A stretch of DNA of 7,670 nucleotides from DATDRS01 sp035291605 (GCA_035291605.1 DATDRS010000337.1:1-7670); one strand, 5' to 3'. Shown: positions 1 to 6,451, counted from the stretch's first letter. Program-made: numbers and translations. The notes: generated by a model not told the origin, from the letters alone.

Positions 1-149
1 CCGCCCTGGGCCGTGCCCGTGTGCGACCGCGTGGGATAGAGCTTGGAGATGACCGCCACTTTGGCGGACCTGGAGGCGTGCAGGGCGGCCATCAGCCCGG
101 CCCCCCCCGCGCCCACGATCACTGCGTCGAATTGGTGAAATCGAGTCAT
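1..149 (-). CDS. sdhA: Succinate dehydrogenase flavoprotein subunit SdhA, N-terminal part (cut by left edge)
   Basis: Translating leftwards from the ATG at 149-147 gives 49 complete codons with the classic SdhA/FrdA amino terminus. Residues 7-19 hold the FAD-binding GxGxxG fingerprint (G13, G15, G18). Residues 41-49 read RSHTGTAQG, where H43 matches the histidine that carries covalently bound FAD in succinate dehydrogenases. The full protein would oxidise succinate to fumarate and pass electrons to the iron-sulfur subunit SdhB, which is not in this window. A GGAG ribosome site (complement of 154-157) lies 4 bases before the ATG. The start is 19 bp after the nucleotidyltransferase gene stop, so SdhA is probably translated from the same mRNA as the fused SdhC-SdhD anchor. 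The family call is secure; the N-terminal fragment alone does not separate SdhA from fumarate reductase FrdA, but the neighbouring anchor favours SdhA. Confidence 0.93.
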   Translation of the reverse strand, partial: MTRFHQFDAVIVGAGGAGLMAALHASRSAKVAVISKLYPTRSHTGTAQG

Positions 150-168
150 AGTTCTCCGTGAACCAGGT

Positions 169-723
169 CTAATTTCCGCCCGGCCGCATTTGGCTGAGGG
201 CGTTGAATTTGCGCTGGAATTCCTCCGGGTCTTGTTTCAAGCTGCGCGCGCCAAACTGCGGCAGAATTTCCCGGAAGCGGCTTGCCAGCCTCTCCCAGTC
301 AATGCGCCTGGCGGCGAGCAAGGCTAATACATCGGCAAAATCCTGCTCCGTCCCGCGCTCGAGCTTGCTCAGGGCAGTGCTGTACAGGTCAAAGTGAAAA
401 ACTTCCAATCCGCCAAACCGCCCGATGAACTCGCATCGGTCACGATAGCCCGCCGGTAATGGGATGAAATCGGCGGGCGAGACTTGTTCGACGTTGACCG
501 ATAAAGTCTCCTTCAACTCGCGGATGGCCTGCACCAACTGCGTTTCGTCAGCCGGGGCAACTTCAAGGGTCAAATCAATATCCAGCGTCCGCGCCCGCAG
601 GCCTTCAAAGACAATCGTCGTGCCCCCCACGAGGTAAAGCCGTCCCTTCCCCCGGTAATGTTCGCCCAGGCGGCGCAGAAAGGTTTCGATCCGCTGCCGG
701 TCAACCGGCGCCCGCCCGCTCAT
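169..723 (-). CDS. DUF6036/AbiEii-like nucleotidyltransferase-fold protein
   Basis: This 184-aa protein has the signature of small minimal-nucleotidyltransferase-fold proteins. A strand ending in GGT (residues 33-35) is followed by TLDIDL, giving the paired acidic residues D48 and D50. A third candidate acidic residue is D112 in FHFDLY. The segment ALSKLERGTEQDFADV (117-132) resembles the K...R...D..D segment seen in DUF6036 and AbiEii-type proteins. In those families the fold transfers nucleotides to tRNA or protein targets, often as half of a toxin-antitoxin pair. The start codon overlaps the end of the upstream 180-aa gene by 23 bp and has only a weak ribosome site, which points to coupled translation. 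It lies 19 bp before sdhA, an unexpected place for such a module. The fold call is fairly confident; the substrate and toxin role are inferred. A housekeeping role is possible. Confidence 0.75.
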   Translation of the reverse strand: MSGRAPVDRQRIETFLRRLGEHYRGKGRLYLVGGTTIVFEGLRARTLDIDLTLEVAPADETQLVQAIRELKETLSVNVEQVSPADFIPLPAGYRDRCEFIGRFGGLEVFHFDLYSTALSKLERGTEQDFADVLALLAARRIDWERLASRFREILPQFGARSLKQDPEEFQRKFNALSQMRPGGN

Positions 724-1243
724 AGGAATGCGCCTGAAATTTCAACGAGGCCAAAACGTGCGTCATCACACCGTGATATTCAGCCAGACGATTATAGGCT
801 TCCGGCGTTTGCCGCCTATGCCAGTCGGCCAGCGCGTACAGGCCCGGTTTGCCAAAGCCTTCCCGCGCCGAGGGCAAGTCCAACCGGGCGGAATAGATGT
901 CAGGCAAATCGGGAAAGTCACCCAGATATAGCTTCAGCTGAGTGCGCCAGAAATTTTGAAGATACACCGCCGCCATGTAGCGCGCCACAAGCTCGACAAC
1001 AGCCGATGCGCGGTTTCCACTCAACCGAACCAAAACGTCTGGAACAGAAGCTGCCAATTCAGGGTTGAGCAAAAACAATCCGGTCAGCGTCGAGCGCAAC
1101 CGGGCATCGTCGTGCGCCGCCAGGCTGGCAATCAGTGTCTCGTCCGGGACAGGCTCGCCTTGAGCATCGCTCGGCGCGAGCCAGTCCACCCCGCGCTCAC
1201 GCAGGGCGGCGACCAGCGTCTCGCGGTCGTGAATCAGAGGCAT
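701..1243 (-). CDS. Unrecognised 180-aa helical protein paired with the nucleotidyltransferase
   Basis: I do not recognise a named family. The protein looks mainly alpha-helical: an N-terminal helix (7-18), a segment around 35-75 with a PDETLIASLAAHDDARLR stretch, a helix with YMAAVYLQNFWRTQL (89-103), a loop containing LGDFPDLPDIYSARLDLP, and a C-terminal helical part (134-168). No signal peptide or membrane segment is seen. It starts 5 bp after the sdhCD stop without a clear ribosome site, and its last codons overlap the nucleotidyltransferase gene, so the two are almost certainly made together. Order and overlap resemble a toxin-antitoxin cassette in which the first gene encodes the partner or antitoxin; this is inference from context. 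R152 and H157 form an R-x4-H string like the HEPN RNase motif, but a single such match is weak. Coding reality is well supported by the packed arrangement. Confidence 0.7.
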   Translation of the reverse strand: MPLIHDRETLVAALRERGVDWLAPSDAQGEPVPDETLIASLAAHDDARLRSTLTGLFLLNPELAASVPDVLVRLSGNRASAVVELVARYMAAVYLQNFWRTQLKLYLGDFPDLPDIYSARLDLPSAREGFGKPGLYALADWHRRQTPEAYNRLAEYHGVMTHVLASLKFQAHSYERAGAG

Positions 1244-1248
1244 GGCGG

Positions 1249-2145
1249 CTACTGACTCACCCCGCCGACGATGGCGACCGCGCCGATGGCGGTGATGACC
1301 AGCCAGCCGACGAACGTGAGCCAGTGGGCGGCCTTGTTCCAGCCAGGAGGCTTAATGTAGTCGTCCACGATGCCGCGCAGGCCGTTCATGCCGTGCCCAA
1401 AGGCGAAAGCCAGCAGGGCAATGTCGTATACTCGCCAGCCCAACGTGGCCCAACGCATCGCCACAAAGTCAATGTCAATCGCGTGAACGCCCACCAGCAC
1501 GTCCAGGATCAAAACGTGAATCCACACGAGTGGGATGAGCAGGCCGCCGCTCCAGCGCATGAAGAGCCACGAGTAGGTTTCGAGATTCCGCGCCGGGACC
1601 TTGACCGCCCGCTCCAGGACGAGCCGTTCGGTCGAAGCGCCATAGACCAGCACAGCCAGGATGACGATAAAGATAATCGGGATCGAGATGAGCGAGAAGT
1701 TCGAGACCGCCTCCACGTTGACGGTCCCCTCGGGCGCGCACTGGCAGAAGTTGTGCCAGTATAAGTTGCGCCCCATGAAGTAAGCCGCCGGAAGCCACAG
1801 CACAAAGGTGGTCGCCGTCACGCGCCAGAACGAGCTTCGCTCGGCGTGCTTGGACCACCAGTGGGGGAAGGTGTCGTTGAGGATGATCTTCAGGCCGTTG
1901 ACGCCGTGAAACAGCACCGCCGCCACGAGCAGGATCTCGCCGAACATGAACGGCGTGCTGCGGTAAAGGTCAATGGCGTGGCTGTACAGGCTGGGGAAAA
2001 AGTAAACGGTGGCGGTGTCAAGGATGTGAACGGCGAGGAAGAGCAGGGTGCCAAGCCCGGCCAGCCGATGGCCGAGGTAACTGAGATGGCCTTCGCGGCC
2101 CCGGTAAAGCAACCCTTCCATGAAACTGGACACGAGGGCAGTCAT
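1249..2145 (-). CDS. sdhC: Fused succinate dehydrogenase cytochrome b membrane anchor (SdhC-SdhD fusion)
   Basis: This 298-aa protein joins what are normally two subunits that anchor succinate dehydrogenase in the membrane, bind heme b and reduce quinone. Residues 1-125 are SdhC-like: LSYLGHRLAG (21-30) matches the S..HR..G signature, and H80 in LFHGVNGL aligns with heme ligand H84 of E. coli SdhC, with D91 in the place of D95. Residues 188-298 are SdhD-like: FMRWSGG (195-201), then H251 with DDY at 261-263, the same spacing as heme ligand H71 and quinone-site Y83 of E. coli SdhD. Seven hydrophobic segments are visible, near 27-49, 66-87, 105-124, 149-170, 197-219, 239-257 and 273-294. The fourth lies between the two halves and is not expected in either subunit. 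CAGGAG lies about 11 bases before the ATG. Usual SdhC or SdhD proteins are about 110-150 aa, so this length also supports fusion. Confidence 0.9.
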   Translation of the reverse strand: MTALVSSFMEGLLYRGREGHLSYLGHRLAGLGTLLFLAVHILDTATVYFFPSLYSHAIDLYRSTPFMFGEILLVAAVLFHGVNGLKIILNDTFPHWWSKHAERSSFWRVTATTFVLWLPAAYFMGRNLYWHNFCQCAPEGTVNVEAVSNFSLISIPIIFIVILAVLVYGASTERLVLERAVKVPARNLETYSWLFMRWSGGLLIPLVWIHVLILDVLVGVHAIDIDFVAMRWATLGWRVYDIALLAFAFGHGMNGLRGIVDDYIKPPGWNKAAHWLTFVGWLVITAIGAVAIVGGVSQ

Positions 2146-2166
2146 AGGTCTTTGGTCTCCTGAAGT

Positions 2167-3939
2167 TTAGTGGGCGCGGGGAATTGTATCACCACCGTAT
2201 CGAAAACCCAACAGTGGGCGTAAGCCGTAACGAGTGAAGCGCAGGAGGAGCGCCACGCTGGCGAAGAAGGCGACCACGCCGAGGAGGGGGAACAGCCCGT
2301 AGGCCGCGCCGAGGGTGAGGTACCACCACCACGGACCGATGGGGAGATTGGACGCAAAGAAATAGACGACGGCGGCGAAGGGCAGGACGCCCGCAAGGCC
2401 CAGCGCGACGTTCAACGCTTTGCGCCAGGGGCGCTCGTGCGGCTCAATCCAGATCCACGCATAGGCGGCTGCGCCGAGCAGGCCGGAAGCCGCAAAGCCA
2501 TTGAGATACCACACGACGATCACCAGCGTCGAGAAAATCAGCAACAGAGTCAAGCGGCGCTGCGGGACGTCGAGGAGGTCGGCCAGGCGGCCCCAGCCCC
2601 GAAAAGGCCGGAAGGTGAGCCAGCCGAACAACGCCATCCCCCCGTAGATGACGAGCACGGCCCACCACGCCGGGTTCAGCAAAAACGGGTCGCGCGGACT
2701 GGCCGGGAACATCTCATAGCGCGGCAGGAAGCCGAGGCGCACGAGGCTGAAGGCAATGGCATAGCCGTCCAGCCCGATGATCCACAGGCCCATGAACGCC
2801 GTAAACTCCGGCTGCAGCTCGTCCCGGCGCGGGCGGGCTGTGCGCCAGGCCAGAAACGCGGCGAGGAACAACGGCGCGAAGAGCAGCAACTGCAATCCGT
2901 CCAACACCTCGCCGGGGAGATAGTGCGTGCGGCTGAGGCGGAGGTAGTGCGCCTCGTTCTCCGGGATCGAGTCGAGCCTGTCTACAGAGCGGATCCAGAT
3001 TTCGGCCGCCCGGCCATAAGCGGCAAACGCCGAAGCGTACAGTTTATCCGGCGTGTCCTGGGGGGTGTGGTATTCGGCGCGCCAGTTCGCGGCGTCGGTC
3101 GGTTCGCCGCCGAAATTCACCGCCGCGACGCCCGCGCGCAGATAGGCCGCGTAATCCGCCGCGCCGATAGGGACGGCGCGATACAGATATTCGAAGAGGC
3201 CATCGGCTTCGCCCGCCGGGACGCCCGCGGCCTCGATGGCGCCCAAGCCGACCTGCCGGAGCCACAGCGGGGTGTAGCCGCGCCGCAGGCCGACGCTGCT
3301 CAGGTTGATGCGCTTCAATTCGCGCGCGCTGAGGTAATCCAGATCGAGCACGGCGACGATTTTATCCCGGCCAGGGAAGCGCTCGACGAAATTCTTGGCG
3401 CCCCAGAAACTGCCGTACTCCTCCGAGTCCGAGGCCATGAAGATGAGCGTGCGCTGGTGCGGCGCGCCCGCAAAAACGCGCGCGAGCTCGAGCACCGCGC
3501 CAACGCCTGAGGCGTCGTCGGCCGCGCCGGGGATGCCTGTCTGCGGGACGTCGTAATGGGCAGTGACGAGGATGATCTCGTCGCGGCGGGCATCGCCGGC
3601 CGTGCCGGGGGACGCAGCCCAGACCTGCACGCCGCGGCGCTCTTGCGAGGCGACGACGACGGTGAAGGGGAGGGTCTCGACCGGCAGGCCTGAATTCATG
3701 AATTGGCGGATGAGCCAGCCTTGCGCGCGCCGGCTCGTCTCAGAGCCGACGACGCGGTCGGGGTAATCCACCGCCAGTCGGCGCGCGGCGCTGAGGGCGC
3801 GGTTGGCTTCGAAGCGCGTCGGGGCGGCGCTGATGGGCGCGGAGGGGACAGGCCGGGCCAAGGCCGCCGCCAGGAGGCCCACCAACGCCAGGGTCAGCGG
3901 CAGGCTGAGCGCGAGGCTTATTTTGTCACGGCGGCTCAT
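2167..3939 (-). CDS. Membrane-anchored M28-family zinc aminopeptidase
   Basis: This 590-aa protein combines a secreted-side M28 metallopeptidase domain with a multi-helix membrane tail. An N-terminal hydrophobic segment (about 9-29) is a signal anchor. The M28 two-zinc site is complete: H128 in TAHYDV, bridging D141 in AADDASG, general base E173 and ligand E174 in SDSEEYG, an acidic ligand at D199 or D201 in LDLD, and H291 in YHTPQDTPD. The family removes amino acids from peptide N termini. Residues 347-366, 380-402, 424-444, 463-480, 482-498, 510-530, 536-555 and 550-568 are hydrophobic, so about seven or eight helices follow, as in ERMP1/Fxna-like relatives. The gene begins 9 bp after the response regulator stop with no sense-strand ribosome site, which suggests coupling, and ends 21 bp before the sdhCD start. 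The natural substrate is unknown. Confidence 0.88.
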   Translation of the reverse strand: MSRRDKISLALSLPLTLALVGLLAAALARPVPSAPISAAPTRFEANRALSAARRLAVDYPDRVVGSETSRRAQGWLIRQFMNSGLPVETLPFTVVVASQERRGVQVWAASPGTAGDARRDEIILVTAHYDVPQTGIPGAADDASGVGAVLELARVFAGAPHQRTLIFMASDSEEYGSFWGAKNFVERFPGRDKIVAVLDLDYLSARELKRINLSSVGLRRGYTPLWLRQVGLGAIEAAGVPAGEADGLFEYLYRAVPIGAADYAAYLRAGVAAVNFGGEPTDAANWRAEYHTPQDTPDKLYASAFAAYGRAAEIWIRSVDRLDSIPENEAHYLRLSRTHYLPGEVLDGLQLLLFAPLFLAAFLAWRTARPRRDELQPEFTAFMGLWIIGLDGYAIAFSLVRLGFLPRYEMFPASPRDPFLLNPAWWAVLVIYGGMALFGWLTFRPFRGWGRLADLLDVPQRRLTLLLIFSTLVIVVWYLNGFAASGLLGAAAYAWIWIEPHERPWRKALNVALGLAGVLPFAAVVYFFASNLPIGPWWWYLTLGAAYGLFPLLGVVAFFASVALLLRFTRYGLRPLLGFRYGGDTIPRAH

Positions 3940-3948
3940 GGAGGCGCG

Positions 3949-4920
3949 TCAGACGCCGAGGTTGAGGCGACCGCTCTGGTAGAGTTCGAGGAAGACCTCG
4001 ACCATCGTGGGGTCGAATTGCGTTCCAGCGCGCTTGAGGATTTCGTTGAGGGTAAATTCAGATGTCAGGGCGCGACGATAAGGGCGGTTGCTCGTCATGG
4101 CGTCGAAGGTGTCCACCACCGCCAGCAGGCGGCCTTCCTGGGGGATCTCCGTCCCGCCCAGGCGCACGGGGTAGCCGTGCCCATCCCAGCGTTCGTGGTG
4201 ATAAAGCACGTAGGGCAGGGTAGCCTGGAGATGGTCAATGCCGGCGAGCATTTGGGCGCCGACCTCCGGGTGCCGCTTCATAAGAGCCCACTCGGCGTAG
4301 AGAAGTTTCTTGCGCTTGTTGAGGATGCGGCGGGGGATGTAGATTTTGCCCAGGTCGTGCAGCAACGCGCCGAACTCCAAAATCGCCAGCGCTTCGCTGC
4401 CCCAGCCGAGGAGGCGGGCCATTTCGCGCGCGTAGGTCTGCACGCGTTCGATGTGGCCGCGGGTGTAGCGGTCGCGGGCCTCGACCACGTTGGCGAGCAT
4501 GATGACGGTTTGCAGGTGGGCGGAACGGGTGTCGAACAGCTCGACGATCCGGCGGCGGTCGAGCTTGGAGCGCACGGCGTCCATCAGGTCGCTCGGTTCA
4601 AAGGGCTTGAACAGATAATCGTCGGCGCCGAGGATGCGCGCGGTAGAGGTGGCCAGGCGCTCGGTGCGGGCGCTGAGGAACAAAAAGGGGACCGCCGCCC
4701 CGGCCGGATGGGCGCGCACCGCCTCCAGCAGGGCAAAGCCATCCATACGGGGCATCATCACGTCGGACAGGATCAGGTCGGGTGTTTCACGCTCAAAGGC
4801 TTCGAGCGCTTCTTGGCCGTTCGCGGCGCACGTCACGCGATAGCCCTCGGATTCAAGGATTTCGCGCATGACGTTGAGCAAGGTGAGGTTGTCTTCAGCG
4901 AGCAGGAGATGAGAGGTCAA
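3949..4920 (-). CDS. Response regulator with HD-GYP cyclic-di-GMP phosphodiesterase output domain
   Basis: Residues 1-120 form a receiver domain: acidic pair E9/D10, phosphoacceptor D53 in LILSDVMMPRMDG, S83 and K105 in LFKPF. Residues about 133-320 form an HD-GYP domain with H156 (RGHIERV), the HD pair H188/D189 followed by LGK, H217 (MKRHPEVG), H241/H242, the DGHGYP motif at 246-251 and D270 (VVDTFDAMTS). All expected metal ligands are present, so it should be an active enzyme hydrolysing cyclic di-GMP when phosphorylated by a sensor kinase; no kinase gene is in the window. The start is TTG at 4920-4918, since an in-frame TGA lies 6 bases upstream of it and the receiver domain leaves no room for a later start. 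It is the first gene of the leftward unit and follows a clear extended -10 promoter. Placement ahead of a peptidase and succinate dehydrogenase genes is unusual. Confidence 0.92.
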   Translation of the reverse strand: MTSHLLLAEDNLTLLNVMREILESEGYRVTCAANGQEALEAFERETPDLILSDVMMPRMDGFALLEAVRAHPAGAAVPFLFLSARTERLATSTARILGADDYLFKPFEPSDLMDAVRSKLDRRRIVELFDTRSAHLQTVIMLANVVEARDRYTRGHIERVQTYAREMARLLGWGSEALAILEFGALLHDLGKIYIPRRILNKRKKLLYAEWALMKRHPEVGAQMLAGIDHLQATLPYVLYHHERWDGHGYPVRLGGTEIPQEGRLLAVVDTFDAMTSNRPYRRALTSEFTLNEILKRAGTQFDPTMVEVFLELYQSGRLNLGV

Positions 4921-4961
4921 AGCGATTCACACCATTCCGCCTCGGGGGCGCGCTAGGGGCT

Positions 4962-4990
4962 AGTATAGCATGACTCGCTGATTCGTCTTA
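4962..4990 (-). promoter_or_regulatory. Leftward promoter of the response regulator/sdh unit
   Basis: Reading the minus strand, TATACT occupies 4967-4962 and is directly preceded by TGC (4970-4968), which makes an extended -10 element. The -35 region 17 bases upstream (4990-4985, TAAGAC) is poor, as is common for extended -10 promoters. Transcription would start near 4955, about 35 bases before the TTG start codon. Confidence 0.6.
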
Positions 4991-4991
4991 T

Positions 4992-5020
4992 TTGGTCAGG
5001 CCGATTTTGCGCTGTATAAT
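4992..5020 (+). promoter_or_regulatory. Rightward promoter of the winged-helix/membrane protein unit
   Basis: A perfect TATAAT (-10) lies at 5015-5020, with TTGGTC at 4992-4997 (three of six matches to TTGACA) at the ideal 17-base spacing. The expected start of transcription is 5026-5029, only 12-15 bases before the start codon chosen for the first gene. Its -35 is back to back with that of the leftward promoter. Confidence 0.65.
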
Positions 5021-5040
5021 CCCTCATCATGGAGGCCGCT

Positions 5041-5280
5041 ATGGAACCGATCCAGTTGAGCGAAGAACAGAAGAAGGCGCTGGCGTGGGTCGAGCGCGCC
5101 GGGGCCGTCAGCCCGAGCCAGTTGGCCGCGCAGACGAAGATGCTTCCGCAGGACACGTGGGACATGCTGAACAAGCTCGCCGAGCTGGGGCTGATCGTGA
5201 TGCGCGAGGACCCCGACAGCGTGGACGGCGTGCTGGTGTTCGCCACCATGACGACGGCCCAGCAGGTCAAGAAAGGTTAG
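5041..5280 (+). CDS. Small winged-helix-like protein, 79 aa
   Basis: The predicted fold is a compact winged helix: helix 1 (LSEEQKKALAWVERAG), helix 2 (SPSQLAAQTK), a third helix (PQDTWDMLNKLAELG), then two strands that would form the wing (LIVMRED and GVLVFATM). Proteins of this kind often act as transcription regulators or protein-interaction adaptors; the modest positive charge leaves both open. I chose ATG 5041 because GGAGG at 5031-5035 lies 5 bases before it. An in-frame ATG at 5029 would give 83 aa, but it overlaps the expected transcription start and would need leaderless translation. The stop is 3 bp before the next gene, so the two are co-transcribed and probably work together. The specific family is not recognised. 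It could regulate the divergent promoter pair in front of it. Confidence 0.75.
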   Translation: MEPIQLSEEQKKALAWVERAGAVSPSQLAAQTKMLPQDTWDMLNKLAELGLIVMREDPDSVDGVLVFATMTTAQQVKKG

Positions 5281-5283
5281 CCG

Positions 5284-6351
5284 ATGGGCGCGCCAGACCT
5301 GCGCCGCCGTTTCAACCTCGGCCTGGCTTTCTGGCTGGTCATGCTGGCCGCCGCCGCCCTCTTCCTCGCCTCCCCGCTCGATCCAATGAATATCGCCCCC
5401 GGCGTGGTCGCCGCGCAAAAGGATTTGAAAGCGGCGATCATACTGCTCGCCCCTTACCTGCTGGTCAGCGGGCTCGGCGCCGGAATGGGGCTGGCCGAGC
5501 TGGCCTCCACCTTCGGCGAGTATCCGCGCGAGGCGATCGCCACCCGCTGGGGGCAGTATCTCATCTGGCTGAACGCCATCGCCGCGGTGGGGGCGTTCTT
5601 CGTCGTCAAGCAGTACACCCCGCCCGACACCAATATTCTTCTCCTCACCCTCAGCGTGGGAGTGGGGTTCCCCGCGCTCATTCGCACCAAGTTCACGCTC
5701 GCCAAACAATTCGACGGCGAGGGCAAGGAAGACCTGAGCATCAACCTCGGCTGGCTGTACGACAAGTTCCAGTACCTGTGCAAGGTGCAGATCGACCTGG
5801 AATTGATGACGTACCGCCGCACCCAGGTGGACCGCCTGCTGGCGCGCTACTCGACGGTGCAGGAGCTGTATCAGACCGCGATTTACACGGCGAAAGCGCG
5901 GGCGACGCTGAGCAAAGAAGAGGAAGAGGCCAAACTGGCCGAACTCGAGAAGATCATTGACCCGAAAGTCCCGCCCGAGGTGGCGCGAATGGAACTGGGC
6001 CTGCTGATCCTGGAGTTGGGCGGCGTGGCCTACGTGGATTTACTGGTCCGGGCGCGCGACTTGGCCCCCGCCTCCCGCGCGGGAGGCGCGGAAGCCCCCG
6101 GAGAAGCCGCGGCGAAGAAGCCGCCTTCCACGGACACGCTCGTCAAGAAACTGGTCGAGCTGCCGCTGGAGGAACTGGTGACCGTCTCCCAGGACGTGCT
6201 CAAATCGGACGAGGACGACGAGTGGATTAAGCAGGCCGCCTCACCGGCGCAGGGGATCACGGCGGTGCGGCAAAAGGCCCCTATCGCCTACTATCTCGTG
6301 GAACATGCCGGGGCCGAAGCGGTGGCCGAGGTGCTGGCGAAGCGCGAGTAG
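5284..6351 (+). CDS. Unrecognised four-helix membrane protein, 355 aa
   Basis: I do not recognise the family. Four hydrophobic segments are visible near residues 12-30, 48-72, 90-108 and 117-133, with a short hydrophilic loop between the second and third. Then comes a long soluble region (about 135-355). This includes an acidic-basic stretch that looks helical and coiled-coil-prone (YRRTQVDRLLARYSTVQELYQ and then KEEEEAKLAELEK, about 178-223), a hydrophobic stretch at 238-256, a low-complexity Ala/Gly/Pro/Lys linker (260-283) and a helical tail. Glycine-rich segments in the second and fourth helices (SGLGAGMG, VGVGFP) suggest helix packing. AAAGG at 5272-5276 is the ribosome site, 7 bases before the ATG. 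It is the second gene of a two-gene unit with the winged-helix protein. A membrane-tethered signalling or scaffold role is possible; nothing indicates an enzyme. Confidence 0.75.
   Translation: MGAPDLRRRFNLGLAFWLVMLAAAALFLASPLDPMNIAPGVVAAQKDLKAAIILLAPYLLVSGLGAGMGLAELASTFGEYPREAIATRWGQYLIWLNAIAAVGAFFVVKQYTPPDTNILLLTLSVGVGFPALIRTKFTLAKQFDGEGKEDLSINLGWLYDKFQYLCKVQIDLELMTYRRTQVDRLLARYSTVQELYQTAIYTAKARATLSKEEEEAKLAELEKIIDPKVPPEVARMELGLLILELGGVAYVDLLVRARDLAPASRAGGAEAPGEAAAKKPPSTDTLVKKLVELPLEELVTVSQDVLKSDEDDEWIKQAASPAQGITAVRQKAPIAYYLVEHAGAEAVAEVLAKRE
6069..6088. repeat. Perfect 20-bp palindrome inside the membrane protein gene
   Basis: The two 10-base halves are exact reverse complements (CGCCTCCCGC followed by its reverse complement), with no loop bases between them. 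It encodes part of the low-complexity linker (about residues 262-268) rather than a structured part. It may be chance in GC-rich DNA, or a small inserted palindromic element. Confidence 0.6.
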
Positions 6352-6392
6352 TCAAACAAAAATAATTCGGATAAGCCGGGGGGTGTTCGAGT

Positions 6393-6421
6393 TTGTCTTT
6401 GGCGCGAGGCCGTGCTATATT
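6393..6421 (+). promoter_or_regulatory. Promoter of the amino acid permease leader
   Basis: TTGTCT (6393-6398, four of six -35 matches) and TATATT (6416-6421, five of six -10 matches) are 17 bases apart, and TGC at 6413-6415 makes an extended -10. This is the best promoter match in the window. Transcription would start near 6426-6429, giving a leader of about 235 bases before the permease start codon. Confidence 0.65.
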
Positions 6422-6451
6422 CGTCACTGTTCCCGCGCCGCGGGGTTAAAT

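Noticed and set aside
2437..3510. Plus-strand open frame of 357 codons
   Set aside because: It is antisense to the M28 peptidase, contains no recognisable domain and has the Arg/Gln/Ala-rich composition of a shadow frame.
3703..4956. Long plus-strand open frame of 417 codons
   Set aside because: It lies opposite the response regulator and the start of the peptidase gene, whose motifs are complete. Its composition (Gly/Ala/Arg/Gln/His runs, no recognisable domain) is that of a GC-rich shadow frame.
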